A DNA stretch of 64,000 nt, from assembly GCA_900547975.1 (NCBI GenBank), contig URIX01000003.1:22433-86432 (forward strand), given 5' to 3'. Positions 43,768 to 54,071 of the stretch are shown piece after piece. Each line of letters starts with the position of its first letter. Position 1 is the stretch's first letter. This DNA comes from an uncultured Eubacteriales bacterium (GTDB lineage: Bacteria; Bacillota; Clostridia; Christensenellales; CAG-917). The notes under the pieces are model-generated. The model was not told the DNA's origin and did not search any database. It saw only the letters and a program-made list of their open reading frames with translations. The position numbers and the translations under genes were made by a program.

Positions 43768-45044
43768 TTTACCCTCTTCAATTTTGCGATAAAGAATCCG
43801 TCGTATTCCTCGTGCGGCAAGATTTGAATCGTGCCGTCGTTATTTTTATATTTTCCGCCGTCGATACGGTCGAGTCCGTCAATTTTTTCAAGCGTGAAGC
43901 CGTCGTTTTTCGCAAGAAAATCGTTTACGACATCCTCGTTTTCTTCCTTGAAAAGCGTGCAAGTGGAATATACCATTTCCCCGCCGACTTTGAGATATTT
44001 TGCGGCGTTCTCGATGATTTTTCGTTGCGTATCGGCAAGTTCTCCGATGCATTTTTCGTCCTTATTCAAGAACACGTCGGGGTGCTTTTTGAATGTCCCC
44101 AGACACGAACACGGCGCGTCGCAAAGCACGAAATCGAAAGAATCCTTCCATTCGTCTTTAAGAACGCAAGCGTCGGCTTGAATTGCCTTTACGTTGGGAG
44201 TATGCATACGGTTTTTGTACTTTTGAATGAGCGCGACTCTGTGCGGATATAGGTCGCACGCCGTGATTTTGCCGTGCGGACAAATCTCGCTCATATATAC
44301 CGCTTTTCCGCCCGGTGCGGAACATATATCGAGAACTTGCGCCCCGTCCGTAACGTTCAAAGACTGCACTGCGAGCATACTCGACGGCGATTGAAACGTC
44401 ACGAGACCTTTGTCGAACAAATGCTTCACGCAATCCGTCGCTTTGACGATATAGCCGCCGACATCGCTCTTTTTGAACTCGACCTTGTTCTTTTTGAGCA
44501 AAAATTCGACGTCGCTCGGCGTTGCCATTCGGGTGTTTATGCGGATATGTTCGAGCGTATCGCTTTTTGCGGATATAATCTCGATTGTCTTTTCTTTGCC
44601 GTATTGCATAGCGAGTTTATCGCAAAACCATTTCGGTTTCGAGTAGGTCACCGAAAAATAGCAATCGTCACTTTCACTCGGAAGCGTAAACTTGTTGTCC
44701 GCTACTTTTTTTAGAACGGCGTTTACAAATCCGCTTGCGCCGCCTTTACCGTTTGATTTTGCGACTTCCACGCACTCGCTGACGATTGCGAATTTAGGCA
44801 CGTCCGTGAGATTGCAAAGCGCGTACGTCCCGATTTTCAAGAGCGTAAGAACGGATTTTTGCGGTTTTTTCTCGACGAGTTGATTGAGGATATACTCGAT
44901 TTTCACATTTTCTTCGAGAGTGCCGTACACTAGCCTCGTGGACATATCGCTCACGCGCTCGCCAAGGAACGCCATATTGCTGTACGTTCCCTCTTGAAAC
45001 ACTTTTGATAGTATTTTGTATGCGCTGTCGATATGTTTTCTCAT
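43764..45044 (-). CDS. rsmB: 16S rRNA m5C967 methyltransferase RsmB
   Basis: 426 residues: NusB-like N-terminal domain (to about residue 140), then a Rossmann methyltransferase with the SAM motif D-I-C-S-A-P-G-G-K and catalytic cysteines in D-A-P-C-S-C-L-G and Y-S-T-C-T-L. It modifies 16S rRNA. It is located between fmt and rlmN, as is usual. Confidence 0.95.
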   Translation of the reverse strand: MRKHIDSAYKILSKVFQEGTYSNMAFLGERVSDMSTRLVYGTLEENVKIEYILNQLVEKKPQKSVLTLLKIGTYALCNLTDVPKFAIVSECVEVAKSNGKGGASGFVNAVLKKVADNKFTLPSESDDCYFSVTYSKPKWFCDKLAMQYGKEKTIEIISAKSDTLEHIRINTRMATPSDVEFLLKKNKVEFKKSDVGGYIVKATDCVKHLFDKGLVTFQSPSSMLAVQSLNVTDGAQVLDICSAPGGKAVYMSEICPHGKITACDLYPHRVALIQKYKNRMHTPNVKAIQADACVLKDEWKDSFDFVLCDAPCSCLGTFKKHPDVFLNKDEKCIGELADTQRKIIENAAKYLKVGGEMVYSTCTLFKEENEDVVNDFLAKNDGFTLEKIDGLDRIDGGKYKNNDGTIQILPHEEYDGFFIAKLKRVK

Positions 45045-45098
45045 GCGTTCCTTAATGAAGTTTTCGTTTTATCCTTTATACGCGATTAGTGTGCCGTT

Positions 45099-46037
45099 TC
45101 ACTCAAATTTAGTGCCGATTTCGACGTTTCTGCCGAGCAAAAATGCGTTGTCGCTCATACGCTTTCCGCCTTCGAGTTGAATCTCCGAAAGTCTGACAAC
45201 GCCGTCTGCGACCTTTACGAACAATCCATCTTTCGCAGAAGATTTCACGACTTGTCCGAACTCGAAAGAATGGATATTTTCGACGTTACAATCCGATTTT
45301 TCGACTTTGAAAACTTTGAGCGTTTTGCCCAAAACGTGCGTAAACGCCGACGGCCACGGCGACATACCTCTAACGAAGCAATCGATTTGACGAGCGGTTT
45401 TTGAAAAATCGATATTGCCGTCCTCTTTGCTTATCATCGAGCAATGCGTCGCTTTGCTTTCGTCTTGCGGCACGAACACGGCTTTCCCGCTTTCGACGAG
45501 GGAGATTGCCTCGCAAATCGCCTCGCCGCCGAGAATTGCGAGCCTGTCGAACAACTCGCCTGCCGTTTCGTCTTTTCCGATAGGTGTTGCTTTTTCAAGC
45601 AAAATATCGCCTGCGTCCACCGCCTTTACCGTGCGCATAACGGTTATTCCGCTCTCATCGTCGCCGTTGATAATCGACCATTGAATGGGCGAAGAACCTC
45701 TGTATTTAGGCAAAAGCGAAGCGTGTACGTTGAGTACGCCGAATCTCGGAATCGCCAAAAATCTTTCGCTCAAAATCTGACCGAACGCCGCGGTAACGAC
45801 GACGTCGGGATTGAGATTTTCGATGTCGCCTATGCCGTCTCTCGACACTTTTTCGTACTGCAAAACGGGTATCGAGAGTTCTTGCGCCTTGACTTTGAGC
45901 GCAGAGGGTTTGAGTTGGTAGCCGCGCCCGACGGGCTTGTCGAGACCTGTCACGACTGCGGACACGGGATATACGGAATTAAGTTTTTCAAGCACCGTCG
46001 CCGAAAAGTCGGGACTGCCCATAAACACAATTTTCAT
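45099..46037 (-). CDS. fmt: Methionyl-tRNA formyltransferase
   Basis: 312 residues. The formyl-transfer site is seen in N-V-H-A-S-L-L-P-K-Y-R-G, with the catalytic Asp in D-A-G-D-I-L. A C-terminal OB-like tRNA-binding domain follows. It formylates initiator tRNA, and the formyl group is removed by Def, encoded 64 bases upstream. Confidence 0.97.
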   Translation of the reverse strand: MKIVFMGSPDFSATVLEKLNSVYPVSAVVTGLDKPVGRGYQLKPSALKVKAQELSIPVLQYEKVSRDGIGDIENLNPDVVVTAAFGQILSERFLAIPRFGVLNVHASLLPKYRGSSPIQWSIINGDDESGITVMRTVKAVDAGDILLEKATPIGKDETAGELFDRLAILGGEAICEAISLVESGKAVFVPQDESKATHCSMISKEDGNIDFSKTARQIDCFVRGMSPWPSAFTHVLGKTLKVFKVEKSDCNVENIHSFEFGQVVKSSAKDGLFVKVADGVVRLSEIQLEGGKRMSDNAFLLGRNVEIGTKFE

Positions 46038-46101
46038 AAATTATTTCTTTGTTTCTTTTTTTGACTATCTATTCGAGGTTTACGCTTTTTCGTAACGTCA
46101 T

Positions 46102-46560
46102 TCAGTCTTGCTCGTCGAGCAGTTGTTTGCACTTCGACGTATACACGATTCCGTCCAAGTGGTCGATTTCGTGACAAAACGCCCTTGCCGTAAAACCTTC
46201 GACTTTGTATTTTTGTTCTTTGCCGAACCTGTCGAGAGCGGTGACTTTCACATTCATCGGGCGGGTCACTTCACCGTACTTTTTGGGCACTGACAAACAG
46301 CCTTCGAGTCCCGTTTGCTCTCCGCTTTGCGATGTTATGACAGGGTTGACGAGTTCAAAATATCCTTCGTCTGTATCAACCACGCACACGCGTTTCAAAA
46401 CCGCGACTTGCGGCGCGGCAAGACCTGCGCCGTTTGCGGCTTTTACGGTGTCTTTCATATCGTCGAGCAAAGTCCAAAGTCTTTCGTCGAACTTGTCCAC
46501 TTCTCTGCATTTTTTCGTCAAAATGGGGTCGGGCACTTTGACAATCAATCTTTTTGCCAT
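46102..46560 (-). CDS. def: Peptide deformylase
   Basis: 152 residues. All three family motifs are present: G-A-G-L-A-A-P-Q, E-G-C-L-S-V-P and H-E-I-D-H-L-D-G, which supply the metal ligands Cys, His, His and the catalytic Glu. It removes the N-formyl group from nascent proteins and pairs with fmt. Confidence 0.97.
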   Translation of the reverse strand: MAKRLIVKVPDPILTKKCREVDKFDERLWTLLDDMKDTVKAANGAGLAAPQVAVLKRVCVVDTDEGYFELVNPVITSQSGEQTGLEGCLSVPKKYGEVTRPMNVKVTALDRFGKEQKYKVEGFTARAFCHEIDHLDGIVYTSKCKQLLDEQD

Positions 46561-46579
46561 ACTTTATATCCTTTCGTGT

Positions 46580-48754
46580 TCAAATCAAACTTTGCGGATT
46601 GATTTCGACAAACACGTTGCATTTTTTCGATTTGTTTTGGTCGGCGATTTTGTATATTTCGCCGATAATATTCTCAAATTGTTTCGGCTCTATCCTCATC
46701 ATCACCTGATAGCGACAAAGACCGTTCATCCGCGTGACGGGCGATTTGCTTGCTCCCAAGTACACGAATTTTCCGCTTTGTGACTGCAGATTTTGAACGG
46801 ATTTATACACGTTTCTCGCCGCGTCCACGACGTCTTGCTCGTTGACTGACGACAAAAGCACACGAACAACTTTCGTAAAAGGCGGAAATTTCGTAACCAT
46901 TCTCGTGTTGATTTCCTTTTTCCAGAAGCCTATGTAGTCGTACGTTCTGCCGAAGCGGAAAACGTAATGTTTCGGCGCATAGGTTTGAAGAATGACTCTG
47001 CCTTCTTTTTCCGCCCTGCCCGCTCTGCCCGCAACTTGCGTTATGAGTTGGAAGGTGCGCTCGCTCGAGCGATAATCACTAAAATACAGCGCGGCGTCCG
47101 CTTCGAGAATACCCACGAGCGTGACGTTGCCGAAGTCGTGACCTTTTGCAATCATTTGCGTGCCGACGAGCACGTCCGCTTCCTTGTTGCCGAACGCGGA
47201 AAGAATCTTGAAATAACTGTCCTTTCTCACTGTCGTGTCGTTGTCCATGCGCAAGACTCTGACGTTCGGAATGAGATTTTTCAGTTCTTCCACAACCTTT
47301 TCCGTGCCGATTCTGCCTTGTTTTATCTCGTGACTGCCGCAGTTGGGACACTTGGTCAAAGCGTGGTATCTGCGCCCGCAATAGTGACATTTGAGTTCGT
47401 TGTCTTCTTTGTGGTAGGTCAGCGAAATGTCGCAATCCTCGCACTTTGCGATATATCCGCATTCCTTACAGCGGATAAACGAAGCAAAGCCTCTGCGATT
47501 GAGAAAAAGCATAGCCTGCTCGCCTTTTTCGACTGTTTCTTTAAGTGCGTCTTGCAAAGCAAGAGAAAACAGACTGCGATTGCCTTGTCTGAACTCTGCC
47601 GTCATATCCACGATTTCCATTTCGGGAAGTTTGTGTTTGGATATTCTTTCGGGCAGCGATACGAGACCGTACACGCCCTCGGTTGCTTTCAGATAGGTTT
47701 CCATATCGGGCGTAGCCGAACCGAGAATAAGCACGCAATCGTTTGCTTTTGCGCGGTATTCCGCAATAGTTTTCGTGTCGTAGCGCGGATTGGATTCTGA
47801 CAAATAACTCGTGTCGTGTTCCTCGTCGATAATGATTGCGCCTATGTTTTCGAGCGGTGCGAAGATTGCCGACCTTGCGCCTATTGCGATGTGCGCTTTT
47901 CCGGTTTTTAGCCTTTTCCACTCGTCGTAGCGTTCGCTTGCGTTAAGTCCGCTGTGAAGTATCGCAACGTCGTCGCCGAATCTTGCGCGGAACAGACCGA
48001 GCATTTGCGGCGTAAGCGAGATTTCGGGAACAAGCATAATCGCGGTTTTGCCCTTTTCGATCATACGCTCTATCACGCACTCGTACACTTCGGTTTTTCC
48101 GCTTCCCGTAACGCCGTGCAAAAGATACGTTCCTTTTGCGCCGCAAAGCGTTTCCACCGCGCTCGCTTGTTTATCCGTAAGCACGACGTGCTTTTTCTCT
48201 CTTTGCAGAGTTTTTAGCGGCGTTGAACGCTCGTGTACGTCGCTTTCGCCGACGACGCCTTTCTCACGCAATCCGTTTATTGCGCTCACGCCGAATTTAG
48301 CGTTCAAAAAACTCAAAAACTGTCCGCCGTTAGAGGCAATATAGTCGAGAGCCTCTTGTTGCTTTTCCGCCCTTTTTCCGACGACTTCTTTGAGCTCGGC
48401 AAGCGTTCTCGAATCGTCGGCGGTGAGAAATTTCCTCGTATACTCGGGGTCTTTTTCCTCGCGAAGTTGCTGAGGAACAAACAAGCGCAAAACATCGATG
48501 TAGCGCAGATTGTACGTCTTGCGCATAAAGTTCATAAGTCCCAACTGTTCGGGACTTATGGGCGAATCGAGATATTGCGCTTTTTTGAGGTCTTGAAATT
48601 CCGACTTATCCTTTTTGCCGATGACAAAGCCGATAAGCCTCTTTTTCCCGAATTCGACAACCACTCTGCTGCCTATCGGCACGTCGTCGCCGATATAATC
48701 GAAAGTCCTGTCCACGTCACTATTGGAGATGTTGACGATGACTTCCAGAATCAT
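46580..48754 (-). CDS. priA: Primosomal replication restart helicase PriA
   Basis: 724 residues. Motifs are Walker A (G-V-T-G-S-G-K-T), D-E-E-H, a zinc-binding insert with eight cysteines (C-K-E-C, C-E-D-C, C-H-Y-C, C-P-N-C) and G-R-A-G-R. It reloads the replisome at stalled forks. It overlaps the coaBC stop by four bases, so the two are coupled. Confidence 0.97.
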   Translation of the reverse strand: MILEVIVNISNSDVDRTFDYIGDDVPIGSRVVVEFGKKRLIGFVIGKKDKSEFQDLKKAQYLDSPISPEQLGLMNFMRKTYNLRYIDVLRLFVPQQLREEKDPEYTRKFLTADDSRTLAELKEVVGKRAEKQQEALDYIASNGGQFLSFLNAKFGVSAINGLREKGVVGESDVHERSTPLKTLQREKKHVVLTDKQASAVETLCGAKGTYLLHGVTGSGKTEVYECVIERMIEKGKTAIMLVPEISLTPQMLGLFRARFGDDVAILHSGLNASERYDEWKRLKTGKAHIAIGARSAIFAPLENIGAIIIDEEHDTSYLSESNPRYDTKTIAEYRAKANDCVLILGSATPDMETYLKATEGVYGLVSLPERISKHKLPEMEIVDMTAEFRQGNRSLFSLALQDALKETVEKGEQAMLFLNRRGFASFIRCKECGYIAKCEDCDISLTYHKEDNELKCHYCGRRYHALTKCPNCGSHEIKQGRIGTEKVVEELKNLIPNVRVLRMDNDTTVRKDSYFKILSAFGNKEADVLVGTQMIAKGHDFGNVTLVGILEADAALYFSDYRSSERTFQLITQVAGRAGRAEKEGRVILQTYAPKHYVFRFGRTYDYIGFWKKEINTRMVTKFPPFTKVVRVLLSSVNEQDVVDAARNVYKSVQNLQSQSGKFVYLGASKSPVTRMNGLCRYQVMMRIEPKQFENIIGEIYKIADQNKSKKCNVFVEINPQSLI

Positions 48755-49935
48755 AGAGCAATCACCTTGTCGAGAATAACGTCGGCAAGTTCTCTCTTGC
48801 TAACTTTTCCGCTTTCAAACTCGTTGCCGTCGTTGTCGATTATCGTTGCGACGTTGGTATCTACGTCAAATCCCGCGCCATCGACTGTAACGTCGTTTGC
48901 GACCACGAGGTCGGCGTGTTTCTTTTTGAGTTTGCCTTTGGCGTTTTCAATCAGATTTTCGGTTTCGGCTGAAAATACGACGAGTTTTCTTTCGTCCTTC
49001 TTTTCGCCTAGCGTTTTTGCGATGTCGGGATTTTTGACGAGTTCGAGGGTGAGCGTGTCGCTCTTGACTTTTTGCGAAAACGCGTTTTTCACCTTGTAGT
49101 CGGCAGGCGCGGCGGCCATTATGGCAACGTCGCAAGAATCGAACTCTGCGTTGCAAGCGTCGAGCATTTCTTGCGTCGTGGTGACGTGAATTGCTTTTTC
49201 GACGCATTTGGGCACGTCAACCTTGACGTTTCCGTACACGAAAACGACGCTTCCGCCTCTGTCCGCAACCGCTTCGGCAAGTGCCTTGCCCATCTTTCCG
49301 CTCGAATGATTTGCGATAACTCGCACGCCGTCGATTTTTTCTTCCGTACCTCCCGAGGTGATAAGCACGCGTTTATTTGCGAAATCTTGCACGGGCGTGA
49401 GATAGTCGACGATTGCCTTTACAATGTCGCAAGGCTCTGCCATACGCCCTTTTCCGACGTCGCCGCACGCCAAAAGTCCTACCGTCGAATCGCAAAAAAG
49501 TGCGCCGCGCTCACGCAAAGTATGCATATTCTTTTGCGTTGCGACGTCCTCGTACATATTGCAATTCATCGCGGGACAAATGAGTTTTTGCGCGTTCGAG
49601 GCAAGGTACGTCGTCGTGAGCATATCATCCGCAATGCCCTCTGCAAATTTTGCGATGATGTTTGCCGTCGCGGGAGCAACCACCAAAATATCCGCTTTTT
49701 TCGCAAGGGATATATGGTTGATGTCAAATTCCTTGACAGGCTCGAAAGCGTTTGTGACGACGGCGGATTTTGCAAGCGTTTGGAAGGTCAAAGGCGTGAC
49801 GAACTCGCGGGCGTTGTCTGTCATAATAACGTCCACGTTTGCGCCCAATTTTTTAAGCCTCGACACGATTTCGCACGCTTTGTAAACGGCAATGCCGCCG
49901 CTTACGCCCAAAACCACGTTTTTTCCGTACAACAT
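48751..49935 (-). CDS. coaBC: Bifunctional phosphopantothenoylcysteine decarboxylase/synthetase
   Basis: 394 residues from the ATG at 49935, with GAGG six bases upstream. The CoaC part has G-V-S-G-G-I-A-V-Y-K, the catalytic His in N-H-I-S-L-A and P-A-M-N-C-N-M. The CoaB part starts near I-T-S-G-G-T-E-E-K and has N-H-S-S-G-K-M-G. It makes 4'-phosphopantetheine for coenzyme A. The in-frame stretch upstream overlaps the intergenic region and lacks a ribosome site. Confidence 0.96.
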   Translation of the reverse strand: MLYGKNVVLGVSGGIAVYKACEIVSRLKKLGANVDVIMTDNAREFVTPLTFQTLAKSAVVTNAFEPVKEFDINHISLAKKADILVVAPATANIIAKFAEGIADDMLTTTYLASNAQKLICPAMNCNMYEDVATQKNMHTLRERGALFCDSTVGLLACGDVGKGRMAEPCDIVKAIVDYLTPVQDFANKRVLITSGGTEEKIDGVRVIANHSSGKMGKALAEAVADRGGSVVFVYGNVKVDVPKCVEKAIHVTTTQEMLDACNAEFDSCDVAIMAAAPADYKVKNAFSQKVKSDTLTLELVKNPDIAKTLGEKKDERKLVVFSAETENLIENAKGKLKKKHADLVVANDVTVDGAGFDVDTNVATIIDNDGNEFESGKVSKRELADVILDKVIAL

Positions 49936-49985
49936 AATAAGCCTCGTTTCAATCGAGATTGAAAAATCGTCGTAATACTTTCCGA

Positions 49986-50180
49986 TTAGTCGCGAACGAT
50001 TTTGATTTTGTCTTCGTAGATTTCCTTGCAAGCGAGCGAAATGGGTTTCAAACCGCTCTTTTCAAGGTAACTGCTTTCGGTCGTTGCGAGTTCGCGAGCG
50101 CGTTTTGCAACTGCGACGGTAAGTGCGTATCTGCACTCTGCGTGTTTGATGAGTTTGTCGATGGGGGGATCGATCATCAT
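49986..50180 (-). CDS. rpoZ: RNA polymerase omega subunit
   Basis: 64 residues. The conserved segment runs Y-A-L-T-V-A-V-A-K-R-A-R-E-L, with K-P-I-S-L-A later. It stabilises beta' in RNA polymerase. It follows gmk and precedes coaBC, the normal order. The length is on the short side but typical of clostridial omega. Confidence 0.92.
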   Translation of the reverse strand: MMIDPPIDKLIKHAECRYALTVAVAKRARELATTESSYLEKSGLKPISLACKEIYEDKIKIVRD

Positions 50181-50295
50181 AGTTTGTTTCCTCCGATTTG
50201 AGTATGTAAATTAGTTTTGTTTTTATGTTTTCGCCCAAAGAGCGAGGTTTTACGATGTTTGTTTTATTGCGTTTAATTGCGCAATATTGCTCTGT

Positions 50296-50868
50296 TTATT
50301 TGAGTTCCGCCCTTCTTTGTTCGAGGTAGTTTACGATTTTGTCGGCGCAAACTTCGGCAACGTCGTTTATCACCACGAAGTCGTAGTAAGGTATACTCTT
50401 TCTTTCAAACTCTATTTCGTCAAGGCGTTTTTTCAGAGAATCCGGTGTTTCGCTGCCTCTTCCGATAAGACGTTTTTTGAGTTCTTCGAGGGACGGCGGA
50501 TTGATGAATATCGTCACGCAATCGGGATACGCCTTTTTGATGTTCATCGCGCCCACGCTGTTGATGTCGAGCAGGACGTCAAAACCTTGATTGCGCTTCG
50601 TTTCCACTTCGCATCTGAGAGTGCCGTAGCAGTTTGTGAAAGTGCGGGTGTATTCCACAAATTCGTCGTTGTCGACGCGCTTTACAAACTCGTCCTCGGT
50701 GACGAAATAGTAATCCACGCCCTCTTTTTCGCCGTTTCTCGGCTTTCTCGAAGTGCAGGACACCGAAAATCTAAGATTCGGCATCTTTTGAAACATTTTC
50801 GATATAACAGTACTTTTACCCACGCCGCTGAATCCCGACACGACGATGAGCAATCCTTTGTTTTGCAT
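50296..50868 (-). CDS. gmk: Guanylate kinase
   Basis: 190 residues. P-loop S-G-F-S-G-V-G-K-S-T, the GMP-binding S-C-T-S-R-K-P-R-N-G-E and D-Y-Y-F-V are clear. It converts GMP to GDP. In Bacillus remA separates yicC from gmk; here the gap is only 32 bases, so remA is absent from this place. Confidence 0.96.
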   Translation of the reverse strand: MQNKGLLIVVSGFSGVGKSTVISKMFQKMPNLRFSVSCTSRKPRNGEKEGVDYYFVTEDEFVKRVDNDEFVEYTRTFTNCYGTLRCEVETKRNQGFDVLLDINSVGAMNIKKAYPDCVTIFINPPSLEELKKRLIGRGSETPDSLKKRLDEIEFERKSIPYYDFVVINDVAEVCADKIVNYLEQRRAELK

Positions 50869-50900
50869 AATCGTTTACCTTCCGGATTGAATACTCGTCG

Positions 50901-51776
50901 TCATTCGACGTTTGCGGCTTGTTCGCGCATTTTTTCTATCTCGTTCTTGATTGCAAGAACTTCCTTTGTGATTCGCATATCGTTTGCTTTCGAGCCGATT
51001 GTATTGGTTTCTCGGTTGAACTCTTGCACGAGGAAGTCCATTTTGCGCCCGACGGGCTCTTTTGCCTCGAGAAGCGAGCGCATATTCGCGATATGAGTGG
51101 AAAGCCTCGTGATTTCCTCGTCTATCGCGCAATGGTCGGCATAAAGCGCGACTTCGGTTGCGAGGCGTTGCTTGTCGATGAGCGACGGCTCAACCGCTTC
51201 GGCGATTCGAGCGTTGAGATTGGCTCTGTAATCCTCTACCACTTTCGGCGCAAACTCTTTGATACGTTCGAGGCAATCTTGGATTGCGTCGAGTTTCCTT
51301 GCAATATCGACCTTTTGCGATTGACCCTCTTTTTCGCGCATGGATTTGAGATTATCAAGAGCGAGATTTACCGCTTCGAGAGTCATTTCGCAAAGCAAAT
51401 CCTCATCTTCGACCGCCTCTTGCCTCGTCACGATGTCACCCACTCTCAAGAGGGTCGAAACCGTCACGTCGTTTTCGAGTCCCGTGCCGTCCGCAAGTTT
51501 TTTAACAGCCGCAAGATAGTTGTTTGCGAGTTCGAGATCCACCGTATACGCGCCCTCATCCGTAGACGATTGTTCGTAGGTGAGATAAAGATCGACGTGA
51601 CCTCTCGATATTGCCGAAGAAACGGCTTTTTTTACCTTGTCCTCGACAAACAAGAAGTTACGAGGAAGTTTGAAATTGCAATCCAAAAACCTGTGATTTA
51701 CGGTTTTAATTTCAATGGTTATGGTCTTGCCGTCACGTTTTGAAACGCCTTTGCCATATCCTGTCATACTGTGCAT
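50901..51776 (-). CDS. yicC: YicC-family endoribonuclease (YloC)
   Basis: 291 residues starting M-H-S-M-T-G-Y-G-K-G, the family N-terminus. A central coiled coil and the C-terminal DUF1732 segment follow, with D-F-L-V-Q-E-F-N-R-E-T-N-T-I-G-S-K, the most conserved part. E. coli YicC is an endoribonuclease that affects sRNA turnover. It heads the long minus-strand operon through rpe. Confidence 0.94.
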   Translation of the reverse strand: MHSMTGYGKGVSKRDGKTITIEIKTVNHRFLDCNFKLPRNFLFVEDKVKKAVSSAISRGHVDLYLTYEQSSTDEGAYTVDLELANNYLAAVKKLADGTGLENDVTVSTLLRVGDIVTRQEAVEDEDLLCEMTLEAVNLALDNLKSMREKEGQSQKVDIARKLDAIQDCLERIKEFAPKVVEDYRANLNARIAEAVEPSLIDKQRLATEVALYADHCAIDEEITRLSTHIANMRSLLEAKEPVGRKMDFLVQEFNRETNTIGSKANDMRITKEVLAIKNEIEKMREQAANVE

Positions 51777-51806
51777 ATACGCGCATCCGCCTAATAATTT
51801 TTTGTT

Positions 51807-51835
51807 ATTATATCATAAAGATTATACAAACACAA
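51807..51835 (-). promoter_or_regulatory. Promoter of the yicC-gmk-rpoZ-coaBC operon
   Basis: On the minus strand, TTGTGT (51830-51835), a 17-bp spacer and TATAAT (51807-51812) predict a start near 51800, about 24 bases before yicC. Confidence 0.5.
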
Positions 51836-51863
51836 CAAATTGCGCCAACAATATGATAAAAAT

Positions 51864-51890
51864 AAAAAGGCTATTCAGCCTTTTTAAGTG
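51864..51890 (-). terminator. Intrinsic terminator of ligA
   Basis: AAAAAGGCT and AGCCTTTTT form a 9-bp stem with a four-base loop and T-runs on both strands. It lies between the ligA stop and the yicC promoter on the minus strand and would insulate the two units. Confidence 0.75.
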
Positions 51891-51933
51891 GAAAAAACAA
51901 TATTTTTCGAGTTTTATTCGAATTTAGGTTTAA

Positions 51934-53886
<1,953 letters not shown>

Positions 53887-54071
53887 CTATTTGTTGCCTC
53901 GATTTTGAAAGGCATACCCATTCAAACTTAACTTATAATCCGCTTATTGTCAATATAGCAATTTCTGTTATGCGGATTTTTGAGCATCTAACCGCATTGA
54001 TTTATATTTTGCTTTTACAAATTCGCACTTGTTACGACAGTCGTAAGTTGCGATTTCAAGCCGATTTTTTA

